Assembly: GCA_964023275.1 (NCBI GenBank)
Contig: OZ029916.1
Coordinates: forward strand, 44,678,080-44,742,079
Direction: 5' to 3'
DNA from: Norana najaformis
Taxonomy: Eukaryota; Annelida; Clitellata; Crassiclitellata; Hormogastridae
Length of the DNA stretch: 64,000 nt
The notes beneath the pieces were generated by a model. It was not told the DNA's origin, did not search any database, and saw nothing but the letters and a program-made list of their open reading frames with translations. Positions 45,201-60,100 of the stretch are shown here, one piece after another (within the stretch, counting starts at the first letter, position 1; each line of letters begins with the position of its first letter). Position numbers and translations under genes: made by a program.

Positions 45201-45519
45201 CTTTTGCAATTTAACCATGTGTGCATTGTTTTCAGCTAATGACAGCTTTAAAAGGAAGCCAAATTACCTGAATAGTTAAGTAAATCACTGCCTGTAAAAG
45301 TAGTGTAAATTACTGTACATAATAGGAATGTAAATCAAAGCTAATATTAGTAATGAAAATTAACTGTAACAGTACCTTAAATAGTACCTTTCTGTGCTAT
45401 AAATGTAAATCATACATAATGCACCCTTGTGTGAATCCAGCCTCCAAATATCAGATACATTATACGACTCAAAGCCACATAATCCCTTGGCTGCCATTAT
45501 GATCACAAACAAGACGTAC
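42245..45519. other. Downstream flank of TLK
   Basis: Should contain the last TLK exon and 3' UTR on the minus strand, but no convincing coding block was found. Short TG and ATGT runs occur near 44520-44630. Confidence 0.4.
43775..43840 (-). mobile_element. tRNA-like SINE head relic
   Basis: Minus strand: GGCATTAGTGTAATGGTTAG, ACGTGCAGTTGATGCG and GGTTAGGGGTTC resemble a tRNA head with degraded B box. Confidence 0.35.
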
Positions 45520-45620
45520 TTTGATTTCGTAACTGGCGGCTTAAGATAATCGTCCTGCACCAGATTTAAGACATCGGGACGATCATCCTTCTTGTATGTC
45601 AGACATCGTCGGATGAAGTT
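45520..45620 (-). CDS. TLK: TLK exon 21, end of kinase domain
   Basis: Encodes [20 protein letters not shown] and [14 protein letters not shown] strong GTACGT donor follows, so a short last exon is expected downstream. If the donor is ignored the frame stays open for about 50 more codons. Confidence 0.92.
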
Positions 45621-48600
45621 CTGAAATGCAAACACAACACAGGTAACAAAGGGGAAATAAAGGTAAAGTTAACAAAGTGAATGCAACGGTAAAGGTAACA
45701 AAGTGGAAGTAAAGTAAAAAAGGTAACAAAGTAAAGTAAAAAAGGTAACAAAGTGAAAGTGAAGGTAAAGTTAAAACACTTGTTTACATAAACCACACCG
45801 AAACCATCTCTCAACAGGAACTTCATAAGAACGTGATTATGATTATATTATATGATTCTCTGCAAATCACTGTTTTTACACTTACAATAAAACCCGAGCA
45901 GAATGTCCCACATAAGAGAAAACTGGTGGACTGACCTTGGCTTCGTTAGACACGACCGGTTTGTTGGGAAACTGAACATCGGTGGCTTTCAGAATCGTAT
46001 TCTCTTCAAGAATCGCAGCTTGTGACAAGTTGTGACCGAAAGGCTTAAGAACCAGAAACAAAGTATCACGATCAAAACATCAGAGTCTTGTTCTCGTATG
46101 TTGGTAACTTGACACATGCATAAAGAAAAACTGTTTATTGAAAATAATAACAATAATGATGATGAAAATAATTAAAATGTCATGATGATAATAACACTGC
46201 AACTACTACTAATAATAATAGCAACAATGGCAATAATAACAAAAATGATAATGACAAATGAAAGAAAAAAAGTATCGTTATTGTTGCAGGTATTAAATTT
46301 TTTTATTAATTATTTTATTTACTGTAAATATTGCCATTGTTATCGATATTAAATAGTATTATTTTGTTAAAGATGTTGTACAATTACAGACAAGTCTAAC
46401 GTATGCAAACCTGCATAGCAATTTGTAACATCAGGAACAGTTTGATACTGTAAAAAACTCAATTTCACTGACACCTTGGATGCAAACGTCAGATGCAGGG
46501 GTGAAAGGCCCAGCTGACCAAAGTAATGTAATGTAAATCTCTGAAATTTCTCAGCACCACAGAAAAGCTGCTTCAAGAAAACCAGCTTATTCACCAGCAT
46601 ACATCAAATCAAGTCTTTAAGAGCCAGGTTGTTTGGTCAGTTCAGTGCCAGGTCAGAATCAATGGGGTCAAGCCAGGGAGACAGCGTGGTGCTATGCTGG
46701 AATCTGGCTCTGATGGTATATGGTCACATACCATCTTGTCATATACGTCGCATACTGTCCTGCCATATACAGTCACATGCCTTCTTGCCATATATGATTA
46801 CTTACCTTCTTGCCATAGAGACATTGGTAGAAGATGATTCCCACGGACCAAACATCGACCTTGGATGAGATTTTTGGTGGTTCCTTTCCAACCACAAAGC
46901 ATTCTGGTGGAAGGTACCTGTAACAGATGAAATTACCCTGGTAGAGCTCATTTCAATGTAGAGAACCAGAGAAAACAGGCAGACATTTGTAAAGCACCTC
47001 TTCAAGAAAATTCGTCAGAGGTGTTCCTGACCTAACAACACAAAACTACAATCAGATATAATGAGCTGCAGGATGTCACAATTGCACCCTATCTTCAAAA
47101 AAGCTCATCTCACAGGTTGCACGGTAGCTTGTTTGTATGAAAAAGATCATGAATGGTGCCAATTAGATAGAGTGCTTGGCTTGTAACACAGAGAGTATGG
47201 GTTCAAGCCTCCCTTCAGATGGCTACTGTGTAGGGACCTTGAGCAAGTCCTTCACTCACAATTGCTTCACATCTCAAATTCAGATTTACTGACCTTGCGC
47301 GAGTAATAAATGCATAATAGTAATCATAATATTATTATTAATGATAATAATAATATTATTATTATTAATGATGATAATAATAGTATTATTATTAATGATG
47401 ATGATGATGACAACAACAACAATAATAAAAATAATAATAAAAATAATAAGACACACATGATTATCAAGACTAGCATGATGTACTTACCAGTAAGTACCGG
47501 CGCCCTGAGATGTCAAGTCCATCCCCGACTCTGGACTGTAGTTATCGTCATCCATGACTTTGCTCAGACCAAAGTCCGTGATTTTTATCTCTCCACTCAC
47601 AGAGCCACTGTGCAGTATGTCCCCTGCAAAGCCAGAAATCTTAAGAGGTCAACAAATCCAATGTAATGTAACAGAGCATTTTTATAGCACCTTTTAGGCA
47701 CATTATGAAGGAACTCCTTACAGCCTAAATGATGCTAGAGATAACGTTCACCGGTTCTTCACACCTCGAAATGAATACGCAAGGAGTTCAATGATGTGCA
47801 TGAAACCAGCTGGAAAAGCAGCAAAGATCTAAGAACTAAGTTGGCCACACTCACCTCTCGACATTCCTCCATTGCCAAGTAGAATGTTTCCTGCAACAGT
47901 GAATGAAACACATTCTTCAGTGGCTTTAACAACAACATGATGCATGTATTTGGATATTTGTTGCTGAAAAGCTCATCCTTGCATGTGGGGTGACTGCAGG
48001 ATTTCAGGTTGTAATGAGAAAAATGATCAGAAAAAACATCAGTTTGCTTGTTCAGGAAGTGTAGCTACATTATGTCCCCAACCAGTATTTATGAAAGAGA
48101 CATCAGATGGATATGTACACTTCGGCATCTCTGAGCACTTCTTAACAGGCACTATATAAAGGTTGAGATACATAGAGAGAGAAAGGTGTGTGTGCGTGCA
48201 TATGTGTGTGTGTGTGTAGAGTTCAATACCCTGTTCTGCTGTCATTTTCAGCTCACATGAATTATTGACTGCTAAGAAATTGACTGGTTTTGTCAAATAG
48301 ATTATAATCGCCATCTGTGGTTTCACCTCGAAGCAACCATCAACTAATACCCTATCAATCACGAGAATAGTTCAGCTTTAGCGTGGATTCAGTTAGAATG
48401 CAAATGCTGACTTTATTCTGGGTAATACAAGAGCCTTGTTCAGTACATGATAGCAGAACTATAAAAGTCATTAGATTAGATTAGATTAGAAAGCTGACCT
48501 GGCTTGAGATCGTAGTGAATGACGGGTGGCTTGATTTCGTTCAGGTACTTCAGAGCATTTACAGTTTGGATAATGATCGACCTTGCCTCCTTTTCTGGAA

Positions 48601-51600
48601 GAAGTTTGTTCTGCTTCAGATAGAAATCCAGGTCATTTCCTTCGCAGTATTCCATAACTGTGCAGAACCTAAGATCGAAAATACAAGGACTAGTTTACAG
48701 GTATGTCCATGTTTAACAGACAAGCATTATAGTTCATCTAGCTCATTTTCTTTCATTTATGTAGCACTACTAGTTAATGTACATGTGTGGGTATGCCTGT
48801 ATGTAGGTACATAAGTAGTTGTGTATGCATGTATGTATATATGTCTGTGTGTGTAAGTATGTGTGTGTGTGGGTATGTATTTATGTGCATGTAATGTTCA
48901 AGACAATAATTTGGGGGAAATGCTGTAAATTACACGTGGAAGTCCAAATATTAATTTGAAAAACACAAACTATTAATCTGAAAAACAAAAAAAAGTTTTA
49001 AAAAGCAGAACAAAATAGAATCTTACGAGTTGTTGTCGATTTCAAAGACGTCGTAAAGATGAACAATTCGCGGATGATCCAACTGCTTGTGAATGTTGTA
49101 TTCTCGGAGTGCGTGTCTGGAAGAAAGCAGTTTAGGGAACAACATGAAATTCTGTTCATTTAAATACCTAACCTTACCTTTTCAAAGACCTTAATAAAAT
49201 CAGCTAATTCTTGTATGTACTTATTTATGTTTGTATGTATGAATGTATGTATGTATGTGCATATTTACGTAATAATATATGCGCATATGTATGTAGGCCT
49301 GTTAAATATCTCTCAAAAGCAATTCAATTAGTAAACTGTAAGTTACTGGTTCTAAGCTTGTTTAAATAAATCCTCAGCTTACTTTATGTAGTTTGCCTTC
49401 TTGTCATCTTTCCAGTCCTTGTTCAACTGGTGGATTTTACAAGCAGCATACCTCTGGTCTTTCAGATCAAAACCCTGAAGACACAACAACCAGACAAATA
49501 TATAACAACCAGTGAAAAAAGCTCCCAACAGTCCAAGAAATGATTGATCAGACACACGATCAAATACCAATCAGTCAAGCAACAATTCAATTGTTTAAAA
49601 TCACAATAACCCAATCGCCTAACATGCATGAACATGTATCACCTAATCAAAAGGAAACTACTCAACCAATAAACCCAGATAAAAGTAAATCCATCAATCA
49701 ATCACACACTTACCGAAAAAGCATTACATCAATCAATGAGAATTAATAAACTAGTAACCATTTCAAAATATTAAAAGCAAACCAGTCAGACATCATTCAG
49801 TCAGAATCAAGAGAAAAATACACAGGAAAGGCAAGTTAAGTACTAAAAGATAAGATGAAATATGGTAAAAGAAGGTAATATAAGGAAAGATAAGGGGAGG
49901 TAAGATAAAGTAAGGTTAATTGCAAGGTAAGGTAGAGTGAGAAAAGTAAGCCAACTGCTAGTTTATTAAGTTCTTTTATCGGGAACAGTTGTCAGAACAA
50001 AGGTTAAGATAAAAGCGAAGTAATCAAACAGCTGTCACTTTCCCAGTGTGGCAACTCGGAATAAAAGCATCGAACGAATAGATAATCAAAATGAACCTTG
50101 TGCACTTCACTGAAACCTCCTTTGCCAAGTAGACTCAGCAGAAGATAACGGTCATTCAATATCTGATGGTTGCTGAACCTAAACACAGCAACTTCTTTCT
50201 GTTAGAATGCAGTGCCTTCGAAACACACCACAAGGTTTCTCTTAAATTACATAAATACATACAAACATACAAGCCTTTATACTTTGGCAGAGTATTCAGC
50301 ACTTTTGTGAGGTACTTAAAGGTCACTATACTGCCTATCTTGATACACAAACACATGTACATACATATATGCATGCATGCATACGTACGTACATGCATAC
50401 AGACATTACAGGTGACCAATTCTGAATGCACTAGAACACCTTGCTAAGCTTCAACAGTACAACATCATGTCCTTTCAGTGGTTAAACCACCTACCTCAGG
50501 GAGTGACCTCCCTCTGGATCTATGCGTCCTACATGTACCTTCTACCACCCTTTAAAACTGTTCTCTTTTTGCCAGTAATGGGCTCAGAGCATCTCTGAGC
50601 AGATATCTGGAAGAGGCACTACTTAAATGCTCAGAATGATTGAATGAATGAATAAACAAACAAACATGTGAAGGTTATGAAAGCAATATCAAGTTGCACA
50701 CTGTGGATAGGTTACACATCTGGATCTATCTCGTAAAGACACATGCAATAAAGAGGCCCTCGTGCATGACTGAAGATTTTAGGCATTTCACTGATGCGTT
50801 TAAAAAAAAATCCAAAAACATAAAGTTTCTTCAAACTTTCAGGAAATTTTACATAACAGAACAGATTCATATACACAGTAACTAGTATTGCATTTTCGTT
50901 GTCAACTGCGTGAAAATCTTGAGAAAGAGCTGCCAGAAAAAAAACAAAGACTGGCCACAAACAGTTTCCACACTTACTTCATTTTCTTTATCCCTTTACT
51001 CTGACCATATCATTCAAATTAATTATTAAGTGATCTAGTGATGAGTTTCTTTTGAACAAGACTTTAGAGAGGTTCAGAAGGGTGCTATATAAATGTTCAT
51101 ATAAAGCCTTTCTGTAGAAAATGGGAGATTACCCTAATTTACTCTTTTTCCCCCACATGGTCGCTGCACAGGAACCTAACCCCCCAATTTCACAGCACCA
51201 TCAAACACTGTCTCTGCAAGCAAGGAAATAAAGAAATAAAATTAGATAAATCCTCTAAAATAACTTGGAAACGTTTCCAATGGGTATTATTTATGAAATA
51301 ATTTGTGTTAGCGGAGAAAAAACTTAGCCACAGACCTGGAAGTGTCTTCGCTGTGTATTCTCTTCAGTTCCCTGATATGTATGTTTCGCTCCTGTTCCAG
51401 TTTCTCCAGTTCCATCTGGAGATCAGAGTCCTCCTTCTTGAGAGCTGCCTGTCGCAGTTTCATGATCTCATCCTGCTCGTAATACTCTGCTGCGGTCAGC
51501 CTATAAATCAGGTAAGATATGGCATCACCAAACTTACCCTGGAATTGACTGGACCTACCCTGGAAGTTGGTACCCAGACCAAATTTGCTTAGCAGCAACC

Positions 51601-54074
51601 ACCTGATCACATGACTGATGCTTTGAACATTGTTACAGTGGTGCTGTGGGAATTCTTGAATTATAGTGATTATGATAAGGTACCGTAAAGCATAAAATCA
51701 GGTCATTAACAAGAAGAATAGATAGGTAAATTATAAATTAGGTCAGACAAAGAAAGGTAATAAAAGGCAAGGTAAAGGAAGGTAAGATAAGGTAAACTAA
51801 GTAAGAAAAAGGTAGCTATGGTAATGGATGGTAAATAAAGTAAGGTATTACAGTCAAGGTAAAACAGGCACAACAAAGCTAGGTAAGGAAAGTCAAAGAT
51901 AAAGCAAGATAAGGAAATTGATCATTTTATGAAAAAAGCCTAAAGCATAGTCCTGGGGATGATAGAATTTCTGGATGAAGCACATAACAGGAATCGAAAA
52001 CATAGTACTTAGTTCCTTGGCTCAAATGTTCTTACTGCTTCACTGGATGTTACTAGGAGACCATACATGCAACAGGGTGGTCTGTTTGGCAGCATCCGGG
52101 GTCTGTAATGTAACGATTGCAGGTTCGATCTTGCTGAGCGGACTCCATGTAATGACAAATTGTTCGCACACACTTGTATCTCAATGTAGATTCAGATTTA
52201 CTGACCCTTAAGTGTGTCATGTCATGTCAATTCGTCATCGTCGCGTCGCGACGGTTGACTACATGATAGGATCGTCTTCAACCAAAGCCATCTATTGCGC
52301 GCAGCATCCAACAACCTGGTTCCCGACAAGCCAGTCCATGCCGAGATGTTATCAATCCAACTTATCTTTGGCCTTCCGCGGCCTCGGTTCCCCTCAACAA
52401 GACCGATCATAACACTCCTCTCTTAAGTGTGTAATAAGTGCAATAAACAAATATAAAGAAAATAAATAGCCAAAACTGCTCCAGTAAAAATATTTGCCAA
52501 AGGTCCAGACCAATGAAGATTGACCTTGCTTAATTAAGTGTAATTAATAAAAATAAATCAGAAAAATGTTACAACTGCGCTGGCGACTAACGGTTTGTCG
52601 GCAGGTCTAAGAAATCCGTCGTTTTCTTTGGTGTTCTTTGTTCCTTTGGCACTGGTGGAAGGAGCGGATGTGGGCTTTCGTTTTCCGAGAACACGGCGCT
52701 GTTTCTCCATTTCCTCTCTTTCCTGCCCTATTCTCTCCTGCTGCCTAAATATCATCCATTGTCATCACCAGCATTAGTCAGATATTAATTTTTGTACCCA
52801 AGGAAAAAACGATCCTTGAGACAATATATATAAATATGTATTTAATTAATAAGTATATATTTAAGTAACTGGAAATTTGAAAAGCACCTTCTACAAACTT
52901 CTCATAAATGCCATTATTATATCTGTCATTAGTTAATTATTATCATTTCTCTTTTACCTGAGTTAGGAATGATTGCTGAGGAATTGAAAAATTATGTCAA
53001 GTGGTAGAAATATCATTTCTGGAAAATCAGACCTTGTCCCAGTATTTTTATTAATTAGATAATAATTTTATTATTGTATTACTTTAAAAAGATAATTTTA
53101 AATGCTCCAATTAATGAATCCACCCCAAAATAAATTGGGTTGCACAAAACTGTTTGCACACCAAGATCAGAAAAAACGGTTCATTAAATGCCAAAACACT
53201 GGAATACAGGACCTCTGAAAATGAAGCCGGGGTGTGTGATAGTCTAGCAGTTAGCATGCTGGTCTGTCAACAGAGCATAAAATCAGTATGCCGACCATAC
53301 ATTGTCAGTGAGAAGATCAGACGATGAGGGAGAGGACTTGACACCCACCCTCATATGTTGAAGTTAAGAAAGTGAAGTAGTCGCTACCACTTTGTACCCT
53401 TAAGCTAACCCATCGGTTACTGCAAGGGACTGTTCTTCCTTTTTCTCTTGAAATTGAAGCTGACTTACTTGGCGAGGTCAGTGAATGCATATCTGTCAAC
53501 TGACTTACTTGGCGAGGTCAGTGAATGCATATCCATCAACTGACTTACTTGGCGAGGTCAGTGAATGCATATCCATCAACTGACTTACTTGGCGAGGTCA
53601 GTGAATGCATATCCATCAACTGACTTACTTGGCGAGGTCAGTGAATGCATATCCGTCAACTGACTTACTTGGCGAGGTCAGTGAATGCATATCCATCAAC
53701 TGACTTACTTGGCGAGGTCAGTGAATGCATATCCATCAACTGACTTACTTGGCGAGGACAGTGAATGCATATCCATCAACTGACTTACTTGGCGAGGTCA
53801 GTGAATGCATATCCATCAACTGACTTACTTGGCGAGGTCAGTGAATGCATATCCGTCAACCCAGTTCTCGACAAACGTGGCTCCCTGGCGCTGGGTGACA
53901 AACTGCCCGAGACGAAGACGGTTCTCCATGCAGCGCTGACGAGCCGACTTCTTTTCGAGGTTGCTCTGCAAGTCAGTTACAAAGATGCATAGATACAGAC
54001 ACTTACACCTTTGGTAAACAACAGCTGGTTGGCCAATTTGTTTCCAAGGTTGCTCTGTCAAGTGCATGTATGTA

Positions 54075-54143
<69 letters not shown>

Positions 54144-57100
54144 TAAATGTGTATATATATATATAAAACTGTATATATGTAAGAAATAATGTATGTATGA
54201 ATCTATATAAATGTGTATATATACAACTGTATGTAGGAAGTTATATATATATATATATATACATATAAAATATATATATATATATAACTGCAAGTATGCA
54301 TGCACGTATGTATGTATATAACTGTGCGTGTATCTAGATAATCAATACAGCACCGTTTAAAAATTTCACAAGAGCACTGTAATTCCATTATAGAGATTCA
54401 GTTGCACAGTTCTGCTGCACCATTTACACCCGCAGTGACAAAAAGCGTCTTACAGTGTCAGTTATGCTTAATTAAGTACATCACGGTGTCATTACGGTGA
54501 CGAGAGAGGATGGGAAGATGACAAGAAGGTAAGAGAAAAAGGAGACAGAAGATGACGAGTCAGTGCAAAGAAATTAAGAAGTTGGAATAGCAAGTCAACA
54601 AAATTTATTGAATAAAAAACATAAACGAAACAGAAAAGAGGCGGCAGAAAAGGAAATAAAGAAGCAGGAGGAACAGGAAAGAAGGAGAAAAACCAGCAAA
54701 GAAGTTGAAATAGGAAAACCAAATGAAGATGACGGAGAGTTCTGACGTGGATCGTGAAAGGATGCTGACCTTCTCAATAAGCAGCATTTTCGTAATGGAC
54801 GTGCATTTCTGAATTGATTCTTTCTGCTTCTCTACGATCTTCTGGCTGCTCTGAACCTGCTTCAGCAGTTCCTCCTTTTCCTAAAATCCAACATATGCAT
54901 TGTCCACATCTCCTGAAAATTTATGAATAATCTAGACAGTGTAATGTAACCTAATGACTTCCACTGCATCATTAACATAATGCATTATGTTACATTATGC
55001 ATCATTAACATAATGCATCATCAACATAATGCATCATCAACATAATGCATTGTGTTACATAATGCATCATTAACATAATGCATCGTTAACATAATGCATC
55101 ATTAACATAATGCATAAGGCATCAATCTATGGTCGCTTCTAATGAAACCAAAAGGTCAATAATCACAACGCATCTCAAATATGCTAAACAAGCTATTTTC
55201 TGGAAAATATACAAGACCCTTCAAAATGCTCTACAAGAAACATAGTAAATTCTCAGACAGAAATATTTAGGAGTCTTTAATGTAAAACAGAATGATTGAT
55301 TCGTGTACTTACTGCCTCTAGCTTCGTGATGATCTGGTCTTTGCGGCTCAGGTCAGAGGCTGACCTCGATTCAATCTGTTCCAGCATCGTTCCACTCAAG
55401 TCCGTCTGCAAAAGACATCATTCAAACCAACTTCAATTCATTCACTTACATCAATTCATCCATTCATAGCCGCTTAGAAAAATTACAAGCTACCTAACTC
55501 GAAACTGTTGTCAAAATAAAACAGAAATCTGCTTGAAATAAATTCATTTGCATTCTGATTGCAACAGTTACGTTTGCTCCATCAACAAATTGTACCGATA
55601 AATATTCAAGTTGATTAATATTTAGCATTATTAATATTCATGCTTAATATCATAATTGAAGATTAATATTCATGCTGATTAATATTCATGATCATTATTC
55701 GTGATGATTAACTGTCAAGACTCACCTGGGTCCCCTTGTGCGTCGCAACCATTAAACTACGTGAGGCAATTGTTGGACTATGCGGCACTTCGGGCCCCGA
55801 GTAGAAGCTTGGCACAACGTTTGTCGTGGAATAATTTGCAGATGAAGGTGACGTAAACTAGACAAAGAATTACACAAATGACTATTAATATTAAATTATT
55901 CAATGACAGTTTATCGAATATTAAGCTATTAACAAATCATATTACATTACATGGAATAAACTGCTGACCTATTGTAACAAAAACGGTCAAATAACATTGA
56001 AGCAAAACCTTGCCTTGAACTTAGCCAGCCTTAAACCTGATACTTCTTTGGTCCCACATTGAGCTTCAGCTTCAGAACTGACCCAAAACAGCCAGTCTAG
56101 TCTAATCTAATCCAATGACTTCTGTGTCGCCACTGACAAGTTTCTCGTGAACGGTGCTATATAAATTTGCAATTGAAATTACATTGTAATAATGTATCAG
56201 GCATCAGTCAATGGTTGCTGTTATGTAAAGCCAACAGGCAAGCTCCAATGCACAGTAGCCACTGATTACAAGGAACAGCTTACAAATCAGTCCAGTAAAT
56301 TCCAAGTTATGTACACAATTTGGCCAGAAAACTGAATTTGGTCTTACGCTCTGCCAAAAGAAGACTGAGCATAACCAAAATTTTTCGTTGAATGCTGACC
56401 TTGCTCTGAATGTTTATTCAGTAATTGCCTCTTTGACCAAACATTAAGATTTAGTAGTGGCATAAGCCAAGAAGTAACTGGGAAATCCTGAGATGCATCG
56501 AGTCCTTGTCCAGGACCCTGGGATTTGCCCATTTACCAGTTCAAGGACTGAACAGAAGGAAATCAGCGCATTCCATGCACTTCACAATGGAAGATGGGAG
56601 CTGCATTTATGTTTACTCTGTTTTAAAATATGTAGACTTGGGTGAAGGGAAATACATACAAGACTGTGGCCCAGAGGTGAAGGAGTTTTTGAAGAACTAG
56701 AACTCGTGTTTGTACTGGTGACAACCATTCCGCGAACAGGACTGTTGCCAGGCTGAAAGAACAGCAGTCACAGAAAAATCAAAATGCAAATAACAAAACC
56801 ATTAAGTAAAAGAAGACAAAGAGAAGCCCTTTAAACACTGCAAACATGGCAGTCTAAAGGACCTACACAACATGCCTTAACATACGAAGAGAACATCATT
56901 TGAGTAGCGTCAGAAGAAACAGTATGTACATTCACAGCAAGACCATTCCGTAGGGAAGAACCGACACAAGAACTAAAGAAAATAAGACTAATGTAAAAAA
57001 AGCAAATCAGCCAACAGATGGAAAGCAACTATCACTAACCAAAAACTATTTAACAGAAAATGCCACAAAATTGTTTACCTCGAAAAAATCCGGTGGTCGC

Positions 57101-60100
57101 TTGGCTTTTTCACCACCTGATTTAAAAACAAACACATAAAAAACGTTTATAAAAGTAAATGACCAGAACTGTCATGTCCCTTTCATCCTACACTGCCATG
57201 CATTCAATTTAAAATTTAATTAATCAGAGGTGGCATCAGATCAAATACACTGTCAGATCGTCTCAAGTCCAACTTGTTAGACAGCCATGCTACAGCGGCC
57301 TTGAAAGGTTCTTAAAAGACACTACATAAATTTCTGTGTCCAATATGTTCGTCATAGTGTAACATATATAAGTTTTGTTCATTCTATTTTCTGTCCGCTT
57401 TTAATGTAATTTAATCTAAAGACTTTTATAGCGCCGTTATCATAATGCCCAAGTCCACGGTCGCTTCAAGTTTAAATTGCAATCCAAAATCATAATCCAT
57501 TGGAGAAGCCAGGTCGAATTCCGAGATATCAGAGAAACCAGAAGCCAGGCCACAGTGGAAGCAAGATGAAAGCGACGCATCTTTAGTTTAGACCTTAATG
57601 ACATTAAAGAATTGACAGAACGAAGTAAAATGGGCAGTGAATTTCAAAGCTTTGGACCAGCCACTGAGAAGGTTCAAGAGCCCAAGATTGTTCCCAATAC
57701 TTTTAATGGTCTCCTGACTTTCTCCATCACTAGTTTGTATCTTACAAAGTAGCAAAACTAGAAGTTCCCAGAAGAGATGCTAGAATGGTTAGAAGGTTTA
57801 CCATTTGAGCTGTCAGCTTTACGTTTTCGTTTCCGTTCAACAGGTTTGGTTTTTGAAGATTCCTAAAACCACAAACGCACCAAAAAAACATCACCTGCGA
57901 TCACAAAATTCTGCTAATAATAATTATTATTCTGCATTTATTACTCATGCAAGGTCAGTAGATCTGAATCAGTGGTGCAAAACAGTTGTGAGCAAAGTAC
58001 TTGCTCAAGGTCACTACACAATAAACATCTAAGGGGAGGTGCAAACCCGCACTCTCCGTACTCCCCACGTTACAAACTAAGCCTTCTATCCAATCCAATA
58101 CCGTGGCCCCGCAAATATTTTCTTTTAACCAACTAAGATTTAAATGGGTGACTGGACCTTTCACGTTCTTGACTTCTGTGCATGAAATAGTCTTCCAGCA
58201 CCTATTCAAGAGGCCACTAGTATATAGAATTTTTTTCAAAAACCACCTAACATCACATTTAATGATACACTCTTAGCTGACAATTACTGACAAAGAACCA
58301 AGAAGCTATCCACAAGGCCACAAGAATTGCTGATCTTAAAATTACAAGTAAAACCCTAAGAATCCATACAAATCTATAGAATCTTCCATAATTATTCAAA
58401 AAATCTAGTAATTTTCTAGATAGATCACAAACACATACATAATTCGAGCATAAACAAATACATAACTTTGAATTTTCAAAAAAACGTCTGTAATTCATTC
58501 AAAAAGTAACAATTCAAATTTTTCATTTATAAATTTTACAGCTTTCTCTACAATTCTTAAAAAATCAGAAGAGCAATTTTCATTATTGACTTTCAATGAG
58601 TCAAATGCCATTTTAAAAAATGCGGCATATAACGAAGACACATGTGACGAGTTCTAAGTTCTATTTCAGTGTTCCTTGATGCGTGACAAACGTTAGGTTA
58701 AGCACACCTGATCTGTAGATAATGCCTGCTGCAACAGGTGTTCATCACTCCAGCCTCCACCGCTGCTGTGCTGTGAACCGTTACTTAAGTTTGAATCAGA
58801 CTGGTTGCACGGTGGAGCATCAGAACCTGTAGCCTGGAAATACATACAACAAATTGGCTGCAAAAGCATTTAAATGTATGTATGTCTGTATTATGTATGT
58901 ATACATATAAGCACCAATGTATCATGTATGTATTGTATGCAAGTATTGTATGCATGTATGTATGTAGGCATGAAAGTATGTACAGTATGTATGTATGCAT
59001 GCATGCATGTGTGTATGTATGCATGTAAGTGCATATGTATGTATGTACTTATGCATGTTTGTATCTATTTGAACATGTATATAGCACCTTTTAAGCAGCT
59101 CTCAAAACTGCTGGAACATTTCCGAATATTAAAAACAAAAGCTAATCAAACAATAATTTCAATGAGCCACTCCGTTACACTTGATGGTAACCTGCCAGCA
59201 GAACAAGAAAAGATGATTTAACAAATAGCTGATGAGAAAGAATAAATATGTTTACCAACTATCACTAACCAAAAACTGGAGTCTATTTAACACCATGATA
59301 ACTAACAGTCAGTATATGGACAATGATGAGAATACTGACAATGATTAGAATACAGACATTGATGAGAAAACTGACAATGATTAGAATGTTGACAATGTGA
59401 GAATATTATCAATGATCACAGTGTTGACAGTGATTACAAAATTACAACAACAAACTGACAACGAAGAAAATACTGACAATGATGAGAACACCGACAATGA
59501 TGAGAACACCGACAATGATGAGAACACCGACAATGAAGGCAATACTAGTGATCAGAATTCTCACAATGATCAAAATATGAACAATGATAAAAAATTGACA
59601 ATCACAATGACGATAATCATTTGTTTACTGCACTGCATAATCCTCTGGTAAATAATGACAAGCCCTAACCCTCAGCCCTGCTATGTCGTTGCTAATCCTT
59701 GCTTCAAGAAGTTCACGCTTCCTTGCATCCACTGGTATACTGATCTGGTTTATTCCTAAAAGAGACAAAAATCAAGAAATGGATATTCCACTTACTCACA
59801 ATAATTACATCATCATCACCATCATGAACCGTGGGCTCAGCGCCCATAGGTGTCCGATGCCATTTTCACCATGTTCTTCCACTGTTGTATGTTCAGTGCG
59901 GCATGGCTCAGCTCTTGAAGCATTGTTCCACACCATTCAGTTATGTGGTCCGCCCATTCCCTGTGCGGTCGTCCTCTTCTGTTACTCCCATCCATCATTC
60001 CAAACAATAGTGTTTTGATTTTCCTATCATTGTTCATTCTGCATATATGGCCATTACATATATGGCCATAATTACATAATCATTATCATATTGCATCCAA

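Noticed and set aside
53461..53860. CRISPR-like regularly spaced repeat
   Set aside because: Units are contiguous 40-bp copies with no spacers, and the unit is TLK coding sequence plus a donor.
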